Assembly (NCBI RefSeq): GCF_002849595.1
Contig: NZ_NRQR01000018.1
Coordinates: 124,001 to 188,000, forward strand
Reading direction: 5' to 3'
Origin: Luteimonas rhizosphaerae
Lineage (GTDB): Bacteria > Pseudomonadota > Gammaproteobacteria > Xanthomonadales > Xanthomonadaceae
Length of the DNA: 64,000 bases
In this document: in pieces, positions 35,470 to 47,758 of the stretch
Position numbering within the stretch: the first letter of the stretch is position 1
How the letters are laid out: every line of letters starts with the position of its first letter
Notes under the pieces: model-generated
Told to the model about the DNA's origin: nothing
The model's input: the letters and a program-made list of their open reading frames with translations, nothing else
The model's database searches: none
Made by a program: the position numbers and the translations under genes

Positions 35470-35844
35470 TCGGACACTCGGGGCGGTGGGCACGGGTGAT
35501 CGGTGACACGTTTAGCGGTGAGCGCAGTCTTGGCGTTTTGAACACGCCCGTGGTCTCCGCAAAGGCACGATTCCTGCGTTTTCAAGCGATTGAAGCAGAA
35601 GGCGCTGGATTGACCAGCCGTTCGGCGTTTGAAACAAAAGCATCCGCTTTCGCGGGAATGACGCGCAGGAGCGGACGTACTCAGACGTTCCCGAGAGCGA
35701 AGACGCGGGCAGACCCGTCTTCCGCACGGTCCGGACGCGCTGCCTGCGTCGGAGCGACGATGAGCCGGTGGTCCCGGCCGAACGCGACCTTCATTGAAGC
35801 GGTCAACGGAGCAGCGGAGCCCGGCGCGGTTACGGTCATGGCAC
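35470..35844. other. Intergenic region between leuB and ilvD with a short hairpin repeat
   Basis: 375 bp without a convincing gene. At 35643-35655 the stretch ccgctttcgcgg forms a small hairpin within ctttcgcgggaatgacg. This belongs to the cccgcgaaagcggg type of short repeat that is scattered in xanthomonad genomes (general knowledge). The DNA is somewhat poorer in G+C and probably holds the ilvD promoter, which I cannot place. Confidence 0.45.
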
Positions 35845-36933
35845 TCAATCCCGCAGCTCGGCGACCTGGCAGGTCGTCTCGATCCGCTCCAGCACCGCGG
35901 CCGTGACCTCGCGTGTCGAGCGTGCGTCGCCGCCGGCCGCGAGGTCCGCACTGAACACGCCGTCCTCCAGCGCCGTGTCGACCGCCTGCTCGATGCACGC
36001 GGCCTCCATCGACAGCCCCAGCGAGTAGCGCAGCAGCAGCGCCGCACTGAGGATCGTGCCGTAGGGATTGGCGATGCCCTGGCCGGCGATGTCGGGCGCG
36101 GAGCCGTGGATCGGCTCGTACATTCCGACGCTGCCATCGCCCAGCGACGCCGACGGCAGCAGGCCCAGCGAACCGGCCAGCATCGAGGCCTCGTCGGTGA
36201 GGATGTCGCCGAACATGTTCTCGGTGACGATCACATCGAACGCGCGAGGCTTGGACAGCAGGTGCATCGCCATCGAGTCCACCAGCTGGTGTTCCAGGGT
36301 GATGTCGGGGAATTCGTCGCGGGCGATGCGCGTGGCGACGTCGCGCCACAGCCGCGAGGTTTCCAGCACGTTGGCCTTGTCGACCGAGGTCACGTGGCCG
36401 CGGCGGCCGCGCGCCAGCAGGCAGGCGCGGCGCACGACACGCTCGATCTCGGCGACGGTGTACGTACACAGGTCGCTGGCGGCATCGGCGGTGCGCGTGC
36501 GCGCGCCGAAGTAGATGCCACCGGTGAGCTCGCGCACGACCAGCAGGTCGACGCCGGCCAGCAGGTGCGGCTTGATCGGCGAGGCGCCGATGGCGGCATT
36601 GTGCGGGCGGGTCGGCCGCAGGTTGGCGTACAGGCCCAGCGCCTTGCGGATCGCCAGCAGGCCCTGTTCGGGCCGGACGGCAGCATTCGGATCCGACCAT
36701 TTCGGGCCGCCCACGGCGCCCAGCAGCACCGCATCGGCGTCGCGCGCCGCGGCGAGCGTGGCATCGGGCAGGGGCGTGCTGGTGGCGTCGATTGCGGCGC
36801 CGCCGATCAGGTGCTCGTGCAGTGCGAAGCGATGGCCGTAGCGGCGCGCGACCGCCTGCAGCACCTCGACGGCGGCGGCGGTGACTTCGGGTCCGATGCC
36901 GTCGCCCGGCAGTACGACGATGTCAGCATGCAT
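35845..36933 (-). CDS. leuB: 3-isopropylmalate dehydrogenase
   Basis: A 362-residue NAD-dependent enzyme of leucine synthesis. It opens with [20 protein letters not shown] (20 residues). Substrate arginines lie in [10 protein letters not shown] and [10 protein letters not shown], and [15 protein letters not shown] is the catalytic Lys/dimer region. The signature [20 protein letters not shown] (20 residues) holds the metal-binding Asp residues, and [14 protein letters not shown] is the NAD loop. The length is normal. The ATG at 36933 overlaps leuD by 11 bp. It is the last gene of the ilv/leu cluster. Confidence 0.96.
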   Translation of the reverse strand: MHADIVVLPGDGIGPEVTAAAVEVLQAVARRYGHRFALHEHLIGGAAIDATSTPLPDATLAAARDADAVLLGAVGGPKWSDPNAAVRPEQGLLAIRKALGLYANLRPTRPHNAAIGASPIKPHLLAGVDLLVVRELTGGIYFGARTRTADAASDLCTYTVAEIERVVRRACLLARGRRGHVTSVDKANVLETSRLWRDVATRIARDEFPDITLEHQLVDSMAMHLLSKPRAFDVIVTENMFGDILTDEASMLAGSLGLLPSASLGDGSVGMYEPIHGSAPDIAGQGIANPYGTILSAALLLRYSLGLSMEAACIEQAVDTALEDGVFSADLAAGGDARSTREVTAAVLERIETTCQVAELRD

Positions 36934-37504
36934 GGTTGCGCTCCTCATAGCGTTGGATGTCGGCGTCGCGCGCCAGCAGATAACCCATTTCGTCGACGCC
37001 TTCGAGCAGGCAGGTGCGCGCGAACGCGTCGAGCGGAAAGGCATGGACGGTGCCGCCCGGCGTGCGCAGCTCGCGGGCGACGATGTCGATCTCGAGCACG
37101 TCGTCGGGCCGCGCCATCAGCGCCTGCACGTCGGCCTCGGGCAGCACGATCGGCAGCAGCCCGTTCTTCAGCGCGTTGTTGCGGAAGATGTCGGCGATCT
37201 CGCTGCTGACGATCGCGCGCAGGCCCAGGTCGCGCAGCGCCCAGGGCGCATGTTCGCGCGAAGACCCGCAGCCGAAGTTGCGCCCGGCGATCAGGATCTC
37301 GCGACCGGTGTTGTGTGCCTGGTTGAACGCGAACGCCGGGTTCGGCGTGCCGTCCTCGCGCCAGCGCCAGTCGTTGAAGGCATGGCGGCCCAGGCCCTGG
37401 CGCTCGGTCGTCGACAGGAACCGCGCGGGGATGATCTGGTCGGTATCGACGTTGGTCTCGCGCAGCACGACGCTGGCGGACACGATGGCGCTGAAGGCGG
37501 TCAT
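36923..37504 (-). CDS. leuD: 3-isopropylmalate dehydratase small subunit
   Basis: A 193-residue swivel-domain subunit that pairs with LeuC to isomerise isopropylmalate. Key blocks are [20 protein letters not shown] (20 residues) at the start, [20 protein letters not shown] (20 residues), where GSSREHAPW is the substrate-binding signature, and [16 protein letters not shown]. The length is typical (about 200). It starts 85 bp after leuC and its end overlaps leuB by 11 bp. Confidence 0.96.
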   Translation of the reverse strand: MTAFSAIVSASVVLRETNVDTDQIIPARFLSTTERQGLGRHAFNDWRWREDGTPNPAFAFNQAHNTGREILIAGRNFGCGSSREHAPWALRDLGLRAIVSSEIADIFRNNALKNGLLPIVLPEADVQALMARPDDVLEIDIVARELRTPGGTVHAFPLDAFARTCLLEGVDEMGYLLARDADIQRYEERNHAC

Positions 37505-37589
37505 GGCTGGTGCGCCATGTGGGCGGCCGTCACGCAGTGGATCGGGTCAGCAGGGGCGCCGGTTGCCCGGCACCGTTGGCAGGACGGCG

Positions 37590-39017
37590 TCATGCGACCT
37601 CCCTGCGGTCGTCGGACAGCTCGCGTGGATCGGCGACGACACCGCGGACCGCAGCCCACGCCGCCGTCATCGGCGAGGCGAGGAGGGTGCGCGAGCCGGG
37701 TCCCTGGCGGCCCTCGAAATTGCGGTTGCTGGTGCTGACGGCGAGCTGGCCCGGCGCGACCAGGTCGCCGTTCATCGCGATGCACATCGAGCAGCCGGGC
37801 TCGCGCCATTCGGCGCCGGCGGCGCGCACGATGGCGTCGATGCCTTCGGCCTCGGCCGCGCGCTTGACGATCTCCGAGCCCGGCACGACGAGCATGCGCA
37901 CATGCGGCGCGACGCGGCGGTCGCGCAGGACCTGCGCCACCTCGCGCATGTCGCCGAGCCGGCCGTTGGTGCACGAGCCGACGAAGACGACGTCGACGCG
38001 CGTGCCGGCCAGGGTGTCGCCGGCGCGCAGCTGCATGTAGTCGAGACCCTTCTGCGCGGCGACGTCGGCGGCCGCGGGAATCGGCACGTCGACGCCGATC
38101 GCGGTACCCGGATGGGTGCCCCAGGTCAGCGTGGGGCGGATGTCGGCCGCATCGATGTGGACCTCAACGTCGAAGCGCGCGCCGGCGTCGCTGCGCAGCG
38201 TGCGCCAGCGCGCAACGGCGGCGTCGAACTCGGCCCCCTTCGGGCCGCGCGGCGTGCGCGCGATCCAGTCGAATGTGGTGGCATCGGGCGCCACCATGCC
38301 CGCGCGCGCGCCGGCTTCGATCGACATGTTGCACAGGGTCATGCGCTGCTCCATGTCCATCGCGTCGATGGTCGAGCCGCGGTATTCGATGACGTGGCCG
38401 GTGCCGCCGTTGACGCCGATGACGCCGATCGCGTGCAGGATCACGTCCTTGGCGCCGACGCCCGGTGCCAGCACGCCGTCGACGGTGATCGCCATCGTCT
38501 TCGCCTTGCGCTGCAGCAGGCATTGCGTGGCCAGCACGTTGCCGACTTCGCTGGTGCCGATGCCGAAGGCCAGCGCGCCGAACGCGCCGTGGGTCGAGGT
38601 GTGGCTGTCGCCGCAGACGATGGTCATGCCGGGCAGGGTGAAGCCCTGTTCGGGCGCGATCACGTGGACGATGCCGCGGCTGTCGGACGCCATGTCGAAG
38701 AGTTCGATGCCGTGCTCGGCGCAGTTCGCGGCCAGCATCTCGACCTGCGCGCGCGCGGCGTCGTTCGCATACGGCAGGCGGCCGTTGGCATCGGCCGGCA
38801 GCGTGGGGGTGGAATGGTCCATCGTCGCCTTGGTGCGATCCGGGCGACGCGGCGCGAGGCCGCGTTCGCGCAGTGCGGTGAAGGCCTGCGGCGAGGTGAC
38901 CTCGTGGATCAGGTGCAGGTCGATGTACAGCACCGCGGGCGCAGCCTCGCTTTCGGGCGTGACGACGTGGGCGTCCCACAGTTTGTCGAACAGGGTTTTC
39001 GGTGGACTGGCGGTCAT
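37590..39017 (-). CDS. leuC: 3-isopropylmalate dehydratase large subunit
   Basis: A 475-residue aconitase-superfamily subunit carrying the [4Fe-4S] cluster. [12 protein letters not shown] starts the protein, and [20 protein letters not shown] (20 residues) is the aconitase signature. Cluster cysteines are in [13 protein letters not shown] and [11 protein letters not shown]. The length matches E. coli LeuC (466). I use the ATG at 39017; nine more codons are possible upstream. It follows leuA after a 140-bp gap. Confidence 0.96.
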   Translation of the reverse strand: MTASPPKTLFDKLWDAHVVTPESEAAPAVLYIDLHLIHEVTSPQAFTALRERGLAPRRPDRTKATMDHSTPTLPADANGRLPYANDAARAQVEMLAANCAEHGIELFDMASDSRGIVHVIAPEQGFTLPGMTIVCGDSHTSTHGAFGALAFGIGTSEVGNVLATQCLLQRKAKTMAITVDGVLAPGVGAKDVILHAIGVIGVNGGTGHVIEYRGSTIDAMDMEQRMTLCNMSIEAGARAGMVAPDATTFDWIARTPRGPKGAEFDAAVARWRTLRSDAGARFDVEVHIDAADIRPTLTWGTHPGTAIGVDVPIPAAADVAAQKGLDYMQLRAGDTLAGTRVDVVFVGSCTNGRLGDMREVAQVLRDRRVAPHVRMLVVPGSEIVKRAAEAEGIDAIVRAAGAEWREPGCSMCIAMNGDLVAPGQLAVSTSNRNFEGRQGPGSRTLLASPMTAAWAAVRGVVADPRELSDDRREVA

Positions 39018-39157
39018 CTGGATGCGTGTCTTGTGTAGGCGCACGTCGGCGCGCGATGTGGTGTGGCCTGTGAAGTGCGTTCGCGGGCGAGCGCGCGTCT
39101 CAGGGGACTGCGGTCCGGTGCCGGCGTCCTCGCGCGCCGACCGAAAGGCGATGCCGG

Positions 39158-40719
<1,562 letters not shown>

Positions 40720-40723
<4 letters not shown>

Positions 40724-41886
40724 GCGGGAACGTCCTCGGGTATGCGGGTCGGCGTGCGGCCGGTGGGGCGGGGGCGCGGCGTCTCGCATCGAAGTCGTGG
40801 TTCACCGCCTGCCGTGCCGGCGGACGCACGTGGCGGCAGATCGTTGCGCCGCCGCGGCACCGCGACCGGCACGACGGCCGCCAGCACGCGCGCGGCCTCG
40901 GTCTCGCGCACGCGACGCCGCGGCTTGCGCGGCGGGCGCGGGCGCACGTCCGACAGCAGCCGCGCCAGCACGCCGGCGTCGACGTTGCCACCCGAGACCA
41001 CCGCGACCTTGCGCTTGCCGGCGACGCGGCGGCCCGCCGCCAGCGCCAGCGCACCGGCGCCTTCGGCGATCACGTGTTCTTCCAGCGCCAGGCGCACCAG
41101 CGTCTCGCGCAGCTCGGCCTCGCGGACGATGACGATGTCGTCGAGCAGATCCGCCAGCAACACGCGGGTGATGTGGCCGGCCTCCTTGACCCGCACGCCG
41201 TCGGCCAGCGTGGTGACGGGATCGAACGGACTGTCGTCGCCACGCAGTACGCGCGCCATCGCGTCCACGCCCTCGACCTGTGCGCCGACGATGCGCACGC
41301 CCTGTGATTTCAGCGCCAGAGCGACGCCCGATGCCAGGCCGCCACCGCCGATCGGCACGATGACGACATCGGGCGTGAGGTGCGACGCGATCTCCAGCCC
41401 GACGGTGCCCTGGCCGGCGATCACGTCGGCATCGTCGAAGGCCGACAGCAGGCGGAAGCCGTTCTGCCCGGCCAGTTCGGCGGCGAAGGTCTTGGCCTCG
41501 TCGTAGGTGTCGCCGTGCAGGCGCACGGTCGCGCCCCAGTGGGCGACGCCCGCGATCTTGGTCTCGGGCGCGCTCCTGGGCATCACCGTGATCGCCGGCA
41601 CGCCGAGACGGTAGGCCGCCCACGCCATGCCCTGCGCGTGGTTGCCGGCGGACGCGGTGATGACCATGCGGTCGTCGCCACGCTCGCGCGCCGCCAGCAG
41701 GGCGTTCAGCGCGCCGCGCACCTTGTAGGAGCCGGTGCGCTGCAGGTTCTCCAGCTTCAGCCAGCAGCCGAAGCGCTCGGCGTAGTGCATCGGCGTGACA
41801 TCGAGATAGCGGCGCAGCCGCGCCTGCGCCGCCAGCACGTCGCTGGCGGTGACCCGGGGGGGGCGGCTTACGTCGGAATCCGTCAT
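40720..41886 (-). CDS. Threonine dehydratase (TdcB-like, catalytic domain only)
   Basis: A 388-residue PLP enzyme that makes 2-ketobutyrate from threonine, the entry to isoleucine. [17 protein letters not shown] gives the Schiff-base Lys55, and [13 protein letters not shown] and [11 protein letters not shown] bind the cofactor; VVSGGNVD ends the core. The two ACT-like regulatory domains of long biosynthetic IlvA (about 510 residues) are absent. The last ~70 residues ([17 protein letters not shown] onward) are Arg/Pro-rich with no recognised domain. It sits between ilvE and leuA, as in other xanthomonads, so it probably serves isoleucine synthesis rather than degradation. The end overlaps leuA. 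Confidence 0.9.
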
Positions 41887-41892
41887 GGCACC

Positions 41893-42822
41893 TCAGACCG
41901 CCGTCAGCCAGCCGCGCTGCGTTTCAGCCTCGCCGCGCACCACGCTTGCGTACAGCGCGGCCAGCTCGCGGGTCACCGGGTTGTCGCCGTAGCGACGGTC
42001 CTCGATCGCCTGCACCGGCGCGACTTCGGCCGCGGTGCCGCAGGCGAAGACCTCGTCGGCGTCGCGCAGTTCCTCGACGCTGACCGCGCGCGATTCGGCG
42101 CCGCTCAACGTGATCAGGGTGTCGCGGGTGATGCCGGGCAGCGCGTCGCGATGCTGCACCGCGGTCACGCGCCCGGCCTTGACGAGGAAGACGTTGGCGC
42201 CGGTGCACTCGACGACGAAACCGTCGGCATCGGTGAACAGCGCTTCGTCGAAGCCGCGCGCCTTGCTCTCGCGCTTGGCCAGGATCGAGTTGATGTAGGC
42301 GCCGCACAGCTTCAGCGGCGGCAGCGAATCCGCCGGATTGCGCCGCCACGTGCTGACGCCCACGCGCGCACGGGCGCCGGCCAGATGCACCCGGGTCGCG
42401 GTGGTCGCGACCATCAGGTGCTCGGTGTGGCCGTCGACATCCAGGCCGAAGCTGCCCGCGCCGAACCAGGCCAGCGGGCGGATGTAGGCATCGCGGTGCC
42501 GGTTCGCGCGCAGCGTCGCCAGCACGGCATCGGTGGCGACGGCGGGATCGAATGCCATGCCCAGCAGCGCCGCACCCTGGCGCATGCGTTCCATGTGCTC
42601 GGGCAGGCGGAACACCGCGGCGCCATCGGCGGTGGCATAGGCACGGATGCCTTCGAACACCCCGCTGCCGTAGTGCATCGCATGTGTGGTCAGGCCGGCC
42701 TGCAGCGCGTCGATGTCGCACAGCGTGCCGTCGAACCAGGCTCGGGGCTGCGCGGGCGCAACGGCCTCCGCGATCGACGGCCCCTGCGCCGGCGCGGCCT
42801 CGGCCACGGCATTCAGCGACAT
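41893..42822 (-). CDS. ilvE: Branched-chain amino acid aminotransferase
   Basis: A 309-residue fold-type IV PLP transaminase for the last step of Val, Ile and Leu synthesis. THAMHYGSGVFEGIRAYATA (20 residues) is the N-terminal signature. LPPLKLCGAYINSILAKRES (20 residues) holds the catalytic Lys region, EALFTDADGFVVECTGANVF (20 residues) binds PLP, and PGITRDTLI and FACGTAAEVAPV follow. The length matches E. coli IlvE (309). The start at 42822 overlaps the end of ilvM by 10 bp. Confidence 0.94.
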   Translation of the reverse strand: MSLNAVAEAAPAQGPSIAEAVAPAQPRAWFDGTLCDIDALQAGLTTHAMHYGSGVFEGIRAYATADGAAVFRLPEHMERMRQGAALLGMAFDPAVATDAVLATLRANRHRDAYIRPLAWFGAGSFGLDVDGHTEHLMVATTATRVHLAGARARVGVSTWRRNPADSLPPLKLCGAYINSILAKRESKARGFDEALFTDADGFVVECTGANVFLVKAGRVTAVQHRDALPGITRDTLITLSGAESRAVSVEELRDADEVFACGTAAEVAPVQAIEDRRYGDNPVTRELAALYASVVRGEAETQRGWLTAV

Positions 42823-43049
42823 GGCTGCACCTCCACCGCCAGGCAGTCGTAGAGCTTCGCCAGCTGGCCCTGCAAGGCGGCGGGCGCGCGGTCGCTCTCC
42901 ACGGTCATGCGCAGCTGCCACTGGTCGCGGTCGGCGTGCGCGTCGCCCTCGAACGACAGCGGGCGAAAGCCGCGTCGTTCGGTGGTCCCCAGCACGCGCA
43001 CCAGCGCGCCCTCGGCGCGGCGCAGGGTCATCTCACACTGGTAGCGCAT
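42813..43049 (-). CDS. ilvM: Acetolactate synthase small (regulatory) subunit, IlvM-like
   Basis: A 78-residue ACT-type subunit. MRYQCEMTLRRAEGALVRVL (20 residues) and GFRPLSFEGDAH form the ACT beta-alpha-beta start, and LQGQLAKLYDCLAVEV the end. This matches the short IlvM class (E. coli 87 residues) that activates IlvG, rather than the longer IlvH/IlvN. It overlaps the end of ilvG by 17 bp and the start of ilvE by 10 bp. Its partner gene is frame-disrupted in this sequence. Confidence 0.88.
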   Translation of the reverse strand: MRYQCEMTLRRAEGALVRVLGTTERRGFRPLSFEGDAHADRDQWQLRMTVESDRAPAALQGQLAKLYDCLAVEVQPCR

Positions 43050-44757
43050 GGCTCGGTTCCTTGGAGGCGGGGGCGGTGGGCGCAGCCGGCGCCGGGCCGA
43101 CGTCGAGCGAGGCGACCTCGTCGGCATCGAGCATCTGCGCGTTGTTGTGATTCGGCGGCACCAGCGGCCAGACATTGGCGGCGGTGTCGATGGCGACGTG
43201 CAGCAGCGCCGGGCCCGGGGTGTCCAGCAGGGCCTGCAGCGCGGCTTCGACATCGGCGGCCTTGTCGACCGACAGCGCCGCGATGCCGAACGCACGCGCG
43301 ACTTCGGCGAAGTCGGGGTTGTCGGACAGGTCGATCTCGGAATAGCGCCGCTCGAAGAACAGCTCCTGCCACTGGCGCACCATGCCCAACGCCTGGTTGT
43401 CGAGCAGCACGATCTTCACCGGCAGGCGGTAGCGACGCAGCGTCGCCAGCTCCTGCACGTTCATCAGGAACGAACCGTCGCCGCTGACGCAGACCACGCG
43501 CCGCGACGGATCTTCCAGCTGCGCGCCGATCGCCGCGGGCAGGCCGAAGCCCATCGCGCCCAGCGCGCCGCTGGTCAGATGTTTGCGCGGATGGTCGAAG
43601 CGCCAGTGCTGCGCGACCCACATCTGGTGCTGGCCGACATCGCAGGCGACCACGGGCGGGTGCGAACACCTTGTCGCCGGGCGCGTCATAGCGCGCGGCG
43701 AACTGCGACCGGCGCTGGTCGCACAGCTGCCGCCAGGCCTCGCGCGCGGCGGCATGGCGCCCGCCCATCTGCGCCGCGCACGGCGCCGCCAGCCGCGACA
43801 GGCTGGTCGCGACATCGCCGCAGACCGCGACATCGGTCGCGCGCAGCTTGCCGATCTCGCAGCCGTCGCCATCCAGATGCACGATCCGCGCGTGCGGCGC
43901 GAACTCGGCCAGCTTGCCGGTCGCGCGGTCGTCGAAGCGCGCGCCGACGACCAGCAGCAGATCCGATTCCTGCACCGCCAGGTTCGCCGCGCGCGTGCCG
44001 TGCATGCCCAGCATGCCCAGGTTCGCCGCATGCGCCGGCGACAGGGCACCGAGACCGCGCAGGGTCAGCACGGTCGGGATCCGGGTCAGGTCGGCGAATT
44101 CGCGAAACGCCTCCAGCGCCTCGCCCAGGATGATGCCGCCGCCGCCGTAGACCACCGGGCGCTCGGCCTGGGAGATCATCGCCGCGGCCTCGTGGATCGC
44201 ATGGTCGGCGCAGCCCGGCATGGTGTCGGCCTGCGACGGCACGTGCGCGCCCAGATGCGCGGCATCGCCGATCTGCACGTCCTTCGGCAGGTCGATCAGC
44301 ACCGGCCCGGGCCGGCCGGATCGCGCGATACGGAAGGCTTCGGCGACGACGTTCGGCAGCTCGTCGACGCTGCGCAGCAGGAAGCTGTGCTTGACGATCG
44401 GCAGGGTCATGCCGAACACGTCCAGCTCCTGGAACGCATCCGTGCCCAGCAACGGCGTCGCCACCTGGCCGGTGATGACGACCATCGGCACCGAGTCCAG
44501 CATCGCATCGGCGATGCCGGTGATCAGGTTCGACGCGCCGGGACCGGACGTCGCAACGCACACTCCGACGCGCCCGCTGGCCCGCGCAAACCCGTTCGCG
44601 GCGAAGGCCGCGCCCTGCTCGTGGCGGACGAGTACGTGCTTCAACGACGCGCCGTGCAGCGCGTCGTAGAACGGCATGATCGCGCCGCCCGGATACCCGA
44701 AGATCGTCTCGACGCCTTCGGCTTCCAGGGCCTGCACCAGCCAGCGCGCGCCGTTCA

Positions 44758-44758
<1 letters not shown>
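43033..44758 (-). pseudogene. ilvG: Acetolactate synthase large subunit, disrupted by a frameshift and short deletion
   Basis: This gene encodes the TPP enzyme that starts valine, leucine and isoleucine synthesis. The first frame begins MNGARWLVQALEAEGVETIF (20 residues), with catalytic Glu in RHEQGAAFAANGFARASG, and runs to RYDAPGDKVFAP near 43668. From about 43660 the sequence continues in another frame with PVVACDVGQHQMWVAQHWRF (20 residues), then the TPP-binding GDGSFLMNVQELATL and LDNQALGMVRQWQELFF. Compared with E. coli IlvG (YAPLLLKQLSDRKPADCVV), about 13-14 residues are also missing at the junction, suggesting a deletion of roughly 40 nt. Both halves are otherwise well preserved, so it is either a very recent mutation or a sequence/assembly error. 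It starts inside the ilvC stop and ends inside ilvM. Confidence 0.9.
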
Positions 44759-45762
<1,004 letters not shown>

Positions 45763-45812
45763 GGACGCGTTCCGGTTGGTGGGTGAAGGCGGGTCGGGGA
45801 CTGCGGCGCGGA

Positions 45813-45846
45813 CGAAAAAAAACCCCGCGCCTGGGGCGCGGGGTTT
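45813..45846 (-). terminator. Attenuator-type terminator before ilvC
   Basis: On the minus strand a 10-bp G+C-rich stem (45836-45845 with 45821-45830, loop of 5) is followed by a run of eight T residues (45815-45822). It lies after the candidate leader peptide stop and 51 bp before the ilvC start, exactly where an attenuator terminator should be. Confidence 0.85.
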
Positions 45847-45880
45847 CGGTTCTTTCGACCTAGAGGTGATGCGTTTCTAG

Positions 45881-46015
45881 CTACGCACTCCCCATCCCCG
45901 CGCCTGGCTGGACGGTAATAAGGAGGCCTACGAGAAGGTTGGACGCGCGACGCGCTGCCGGGGCGCCGGAAACGGCGGCCTGCGGGATGCGGAAATGGAT
46001 GGTGCGATGCGTCAT
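45881..46015 (-). CDS. Candidate ilv leader peptide
   Basis: A 44-codon frame on the minus strand, ATG at 46015 and TAG at 45881-45883, just before the terminator upstream of ilvC. The peptide contains NLLVGLLITV, eight of ten residues being Leu, Val, Ile or Thr, and ends PGAGMGSA. This is the design of amino-acid leader peptides: ribosome stalling at the Leu/Ile/Val codons when charged tRNA is scarce would prevent terminator formation. E. coli IlvL has the same kind of control region. The upstream part of the frame is not hydrophobic, so a shorter start is conceivable. Regulation is inferred. Confidence 0.72.
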   Translation of the reverse strand: MTHRTIHFRIPQAAVSGAPAARRASNLLVGLLITVQPGAGMGSA

Positions 46016-46093
46016 GGGGACCGAGAGAACCACGCGGCAAAACACGTGTCAACAGTTACGTCGTGAACCATTGACGCGCGGGGTCACGGGCCG

Positions 46094-47182
46094 TCAGCGC
46101 CTGCCTGCGCTGCGATGCGCGCGTCGCAGCAGCTTGAGTGCGGCGTTTTCCCACTTGCGCGCGCCGCGTGCATCGCCGGCCGCGCGCTGCAGGCGGCCAT
46201 CGCGCCACGCGGCATAGAGCACCGGATCGATATAGGCCTTGCGGCACACCGCGACGGTATTGCCGAGCGCATCGGCGACGTCGGCGACGACGATCTTCTC
46301 CTGCGTCGCGAGCGCGCGTTCGCTCGGTTCGCGACCCTGCTTGCCTTCGGGCAACGGCATCGCGGCGAAACGACGGAACGCCATCAGCGTGCCGCCCCAG
46401 GTGCGGAAATCCTTGGCCGTGAACGGCCCGCCCATCGCCTCGCGCAGGTAGTCGTTGACCATGCCGGAATCGATGCCGTGACGCTCGCCGTCGTCGTCGA
46501 GATACTGGAACAGCGCCTGGCCCGGCAACTGCTGCACCGTGCTGACGAGCTTCGCGAGCCTGGCGTCGTCGAGCGTGATCTCCTGCTCCTGCCCGCTCTT
46601 GCCGCGGAATTTCAGGCGCGCGCGTCCGGCGCGGGCCAGCTCGAAGTGCCGGTTGCGCAACGTCGTCAGGCCGAACGAGCCGTTGCTGCGCGTGTAGCTG
46701 TCGTTGCCGACGCGTACGAAGGTCTGCGCCATCAGCGAGACGACAATCGCGAGCACCTTGTCGCGCGGCAGGCCGGGCAGTTTGAGATCACGACGCAACG
46801 CGCGACGCAGGCGCGGCAATGCGGTCGCGAACGCGACGATGCGGTCGAACTTGCCGTCGCCGCGGACCTCGCTCCAGTCGGGGTGGTAGCGGTACTGCTT
46901 GCGCCCGCGTGCGTCGCGACCCGTCGCCTGCAGGTGGCCGTTGGGTCGTGCGCAGATCCAGACGTCGGTATACGCCGGCGGCACCGCGAGGCGGCGCGCG
47001 CGCGCCAGCGTGTCGGCGTCGCGCACGGCCTTGCCATCTGGGTCGCGATACGCGAATCCCTTGCCGGCGCGCACGCGCCGGATACCGGGTTCGGTGTCGC
47101 TGACCCATCGCAGGCCGGCGGCGCGTGCGATGCGTACGGGATCGTTCGAGGGGTCGGGGAGGATCGGGCGGGTGTCGGACAT
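46094..47182 (-). CDS. DNA topoisomerase IB (bacterial/poxvirus type)
   Basis: A 362-residue type IB topoisomerase. The N-terminal domain shows GIRRVRAGKGFAYRDPDG and LAVPPAYTDVWICARPNGHL (20 residues). The catalytic domain has the pentad: an Arg in RVGNDSYTRSNGSFGLTTLR (20 residues), Lys in LKFRGKSG, Arg in FRTWGGTLMA, and the nucleophile Tyr317 in VCRKAYIDP. The length agrees with bacterial members (about 330-360). It relaxes supercoils by single-strand cleavage. I use the ATG at 47182, before MSDTRPILPD; the longer frame adds unrelated residues. It is divergent from the BON gene. Confidence 0.93.
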   Translation of the reverse strand: MSDTRPILPDPSNDPVRIARAAGLRWVSDTEPGIRRVRAGKGFAYRDPDGKAVRDADTLARARRLAVPPAYTDVWICARPNGHLQATGRDARGRKQYRYHPDWSEVRGDGKFDRIVAFATALPRLRRALRRDLKLPGLPRDKVLAIVVSLMAQTFVRVGNDSYTRSNGSFGLTTLRNRHFELARAGRARLKFRGKSGQEQEITLDDARLAKLVSTVQQLPGQALFQYLDDDGERHGIDSGMVNDYLREAMGGPFTAKDFRTWGGTLMAFRRFAAMPLPEGKQGREPSERALATQEKIVVADVADALGNTVAVCRKAYIDPVLYAAWRDGRLQRAAGDARGARKWENAALKLLRRAHRSAGRR

Positions 47183-47310
47183 GCGCAGCTGGATAGCAGC
47201 GCGCCGATCAGCGTTTCGTGAACGGAATCGTCGCACTCCGGGCAGCGCTTCACCTCCCTGGCACGGGAGCGCGCGGAGACTCGGCGCCACACAACCTCTG
47301 GAGCACGACG

Positions 47311-47673
47311 ATGAAGACCACCTTTGCCCGCAAGAGCCTGCTCGTGAGCGCGATTGCCGGTGCGCTGCTGTTCGCAGGCAGCGTGTCCGCGCAGGAAACG
47401 GCCGATCGCTCGGAGATGACCACCGCCGCGAACACCGAGTCCGCGCAGCCGATGTCCGACACCTGGATCACCACCAAGGTGAAGGCCGATCTGCTCGCCG
47501 AGAGCGACGTGTCGGGTCTCGACATCAGCGTGGAAACCGCCAACGGCACCGTCAGCCTGTCGGGCGACGTCGACAACCAGGCGCAGATCGATCGTGCGAC
47601 CGCGATCGCCCGTGAGATCGAAGGCGTCAAGAGCGGCGATGCGAAGCAGTTGAAGGTCAAGCGCGGCATGTGA
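47311..47673 (+). CDS. BON-domain periplasmic protein (OsmY-like)
   Basis: A 120-residue secreted protein. The signal peptide (KSLLVSAIAGALLFAGSVSA, 20 residues) ends before QET. One BON domain (about 50-118) shows DTWITTKVKADLLAESDVSG (20 residues), DISVETANGTVSLSGDVDNQ (20 residues) and the A-x-I-A-x-x-x-x-G-V-x-x-V-like helix AIAREIEGVKSG. BON proteins such as OsmY protect the envelope under osmotic stress. A strong terminator follows. The ATG at 47311 sits after a gag ribosome site and directly precedes the signal peptide. Confidence 0.9.
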   Translation: MKTTFARKSLLVSAIAGALLFAGSVSAQETADRSEMTTAANTESAQPMSDTWITTKVKADLLAESDVSGLDISVETANGTVSLSGDVDNQAQIDRATAIAREIEGVKSGDAKQLKVKRGM

Positions 47674-47685
47674 TGCCGGCGCATG

Positions 47686-47721
47686 ACGCCTCCCGGTCCA
47701 TGAGGGTCGGGAGGCGTTTTT
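47686..47721 (+). terminator. Rho-independent terminator after the BON gene
   Basis: The stem acgcctcccg/cgggaggcgt (10 bp) with a short loop is followed by ttttt, 12 bp after the BON-gene stop. Confidence 0.88.
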
Positions 47722-47758
47722 CATTTGTGGCACGCCAATTCGAAAAGAGGATTCCCCC

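Noticed and set aside
36923-37974. Extra minus-strand frame (37501-37974) between leuD and leuC
   Set aside because: It is an alternative frame of the end of leuC and shows no domain.
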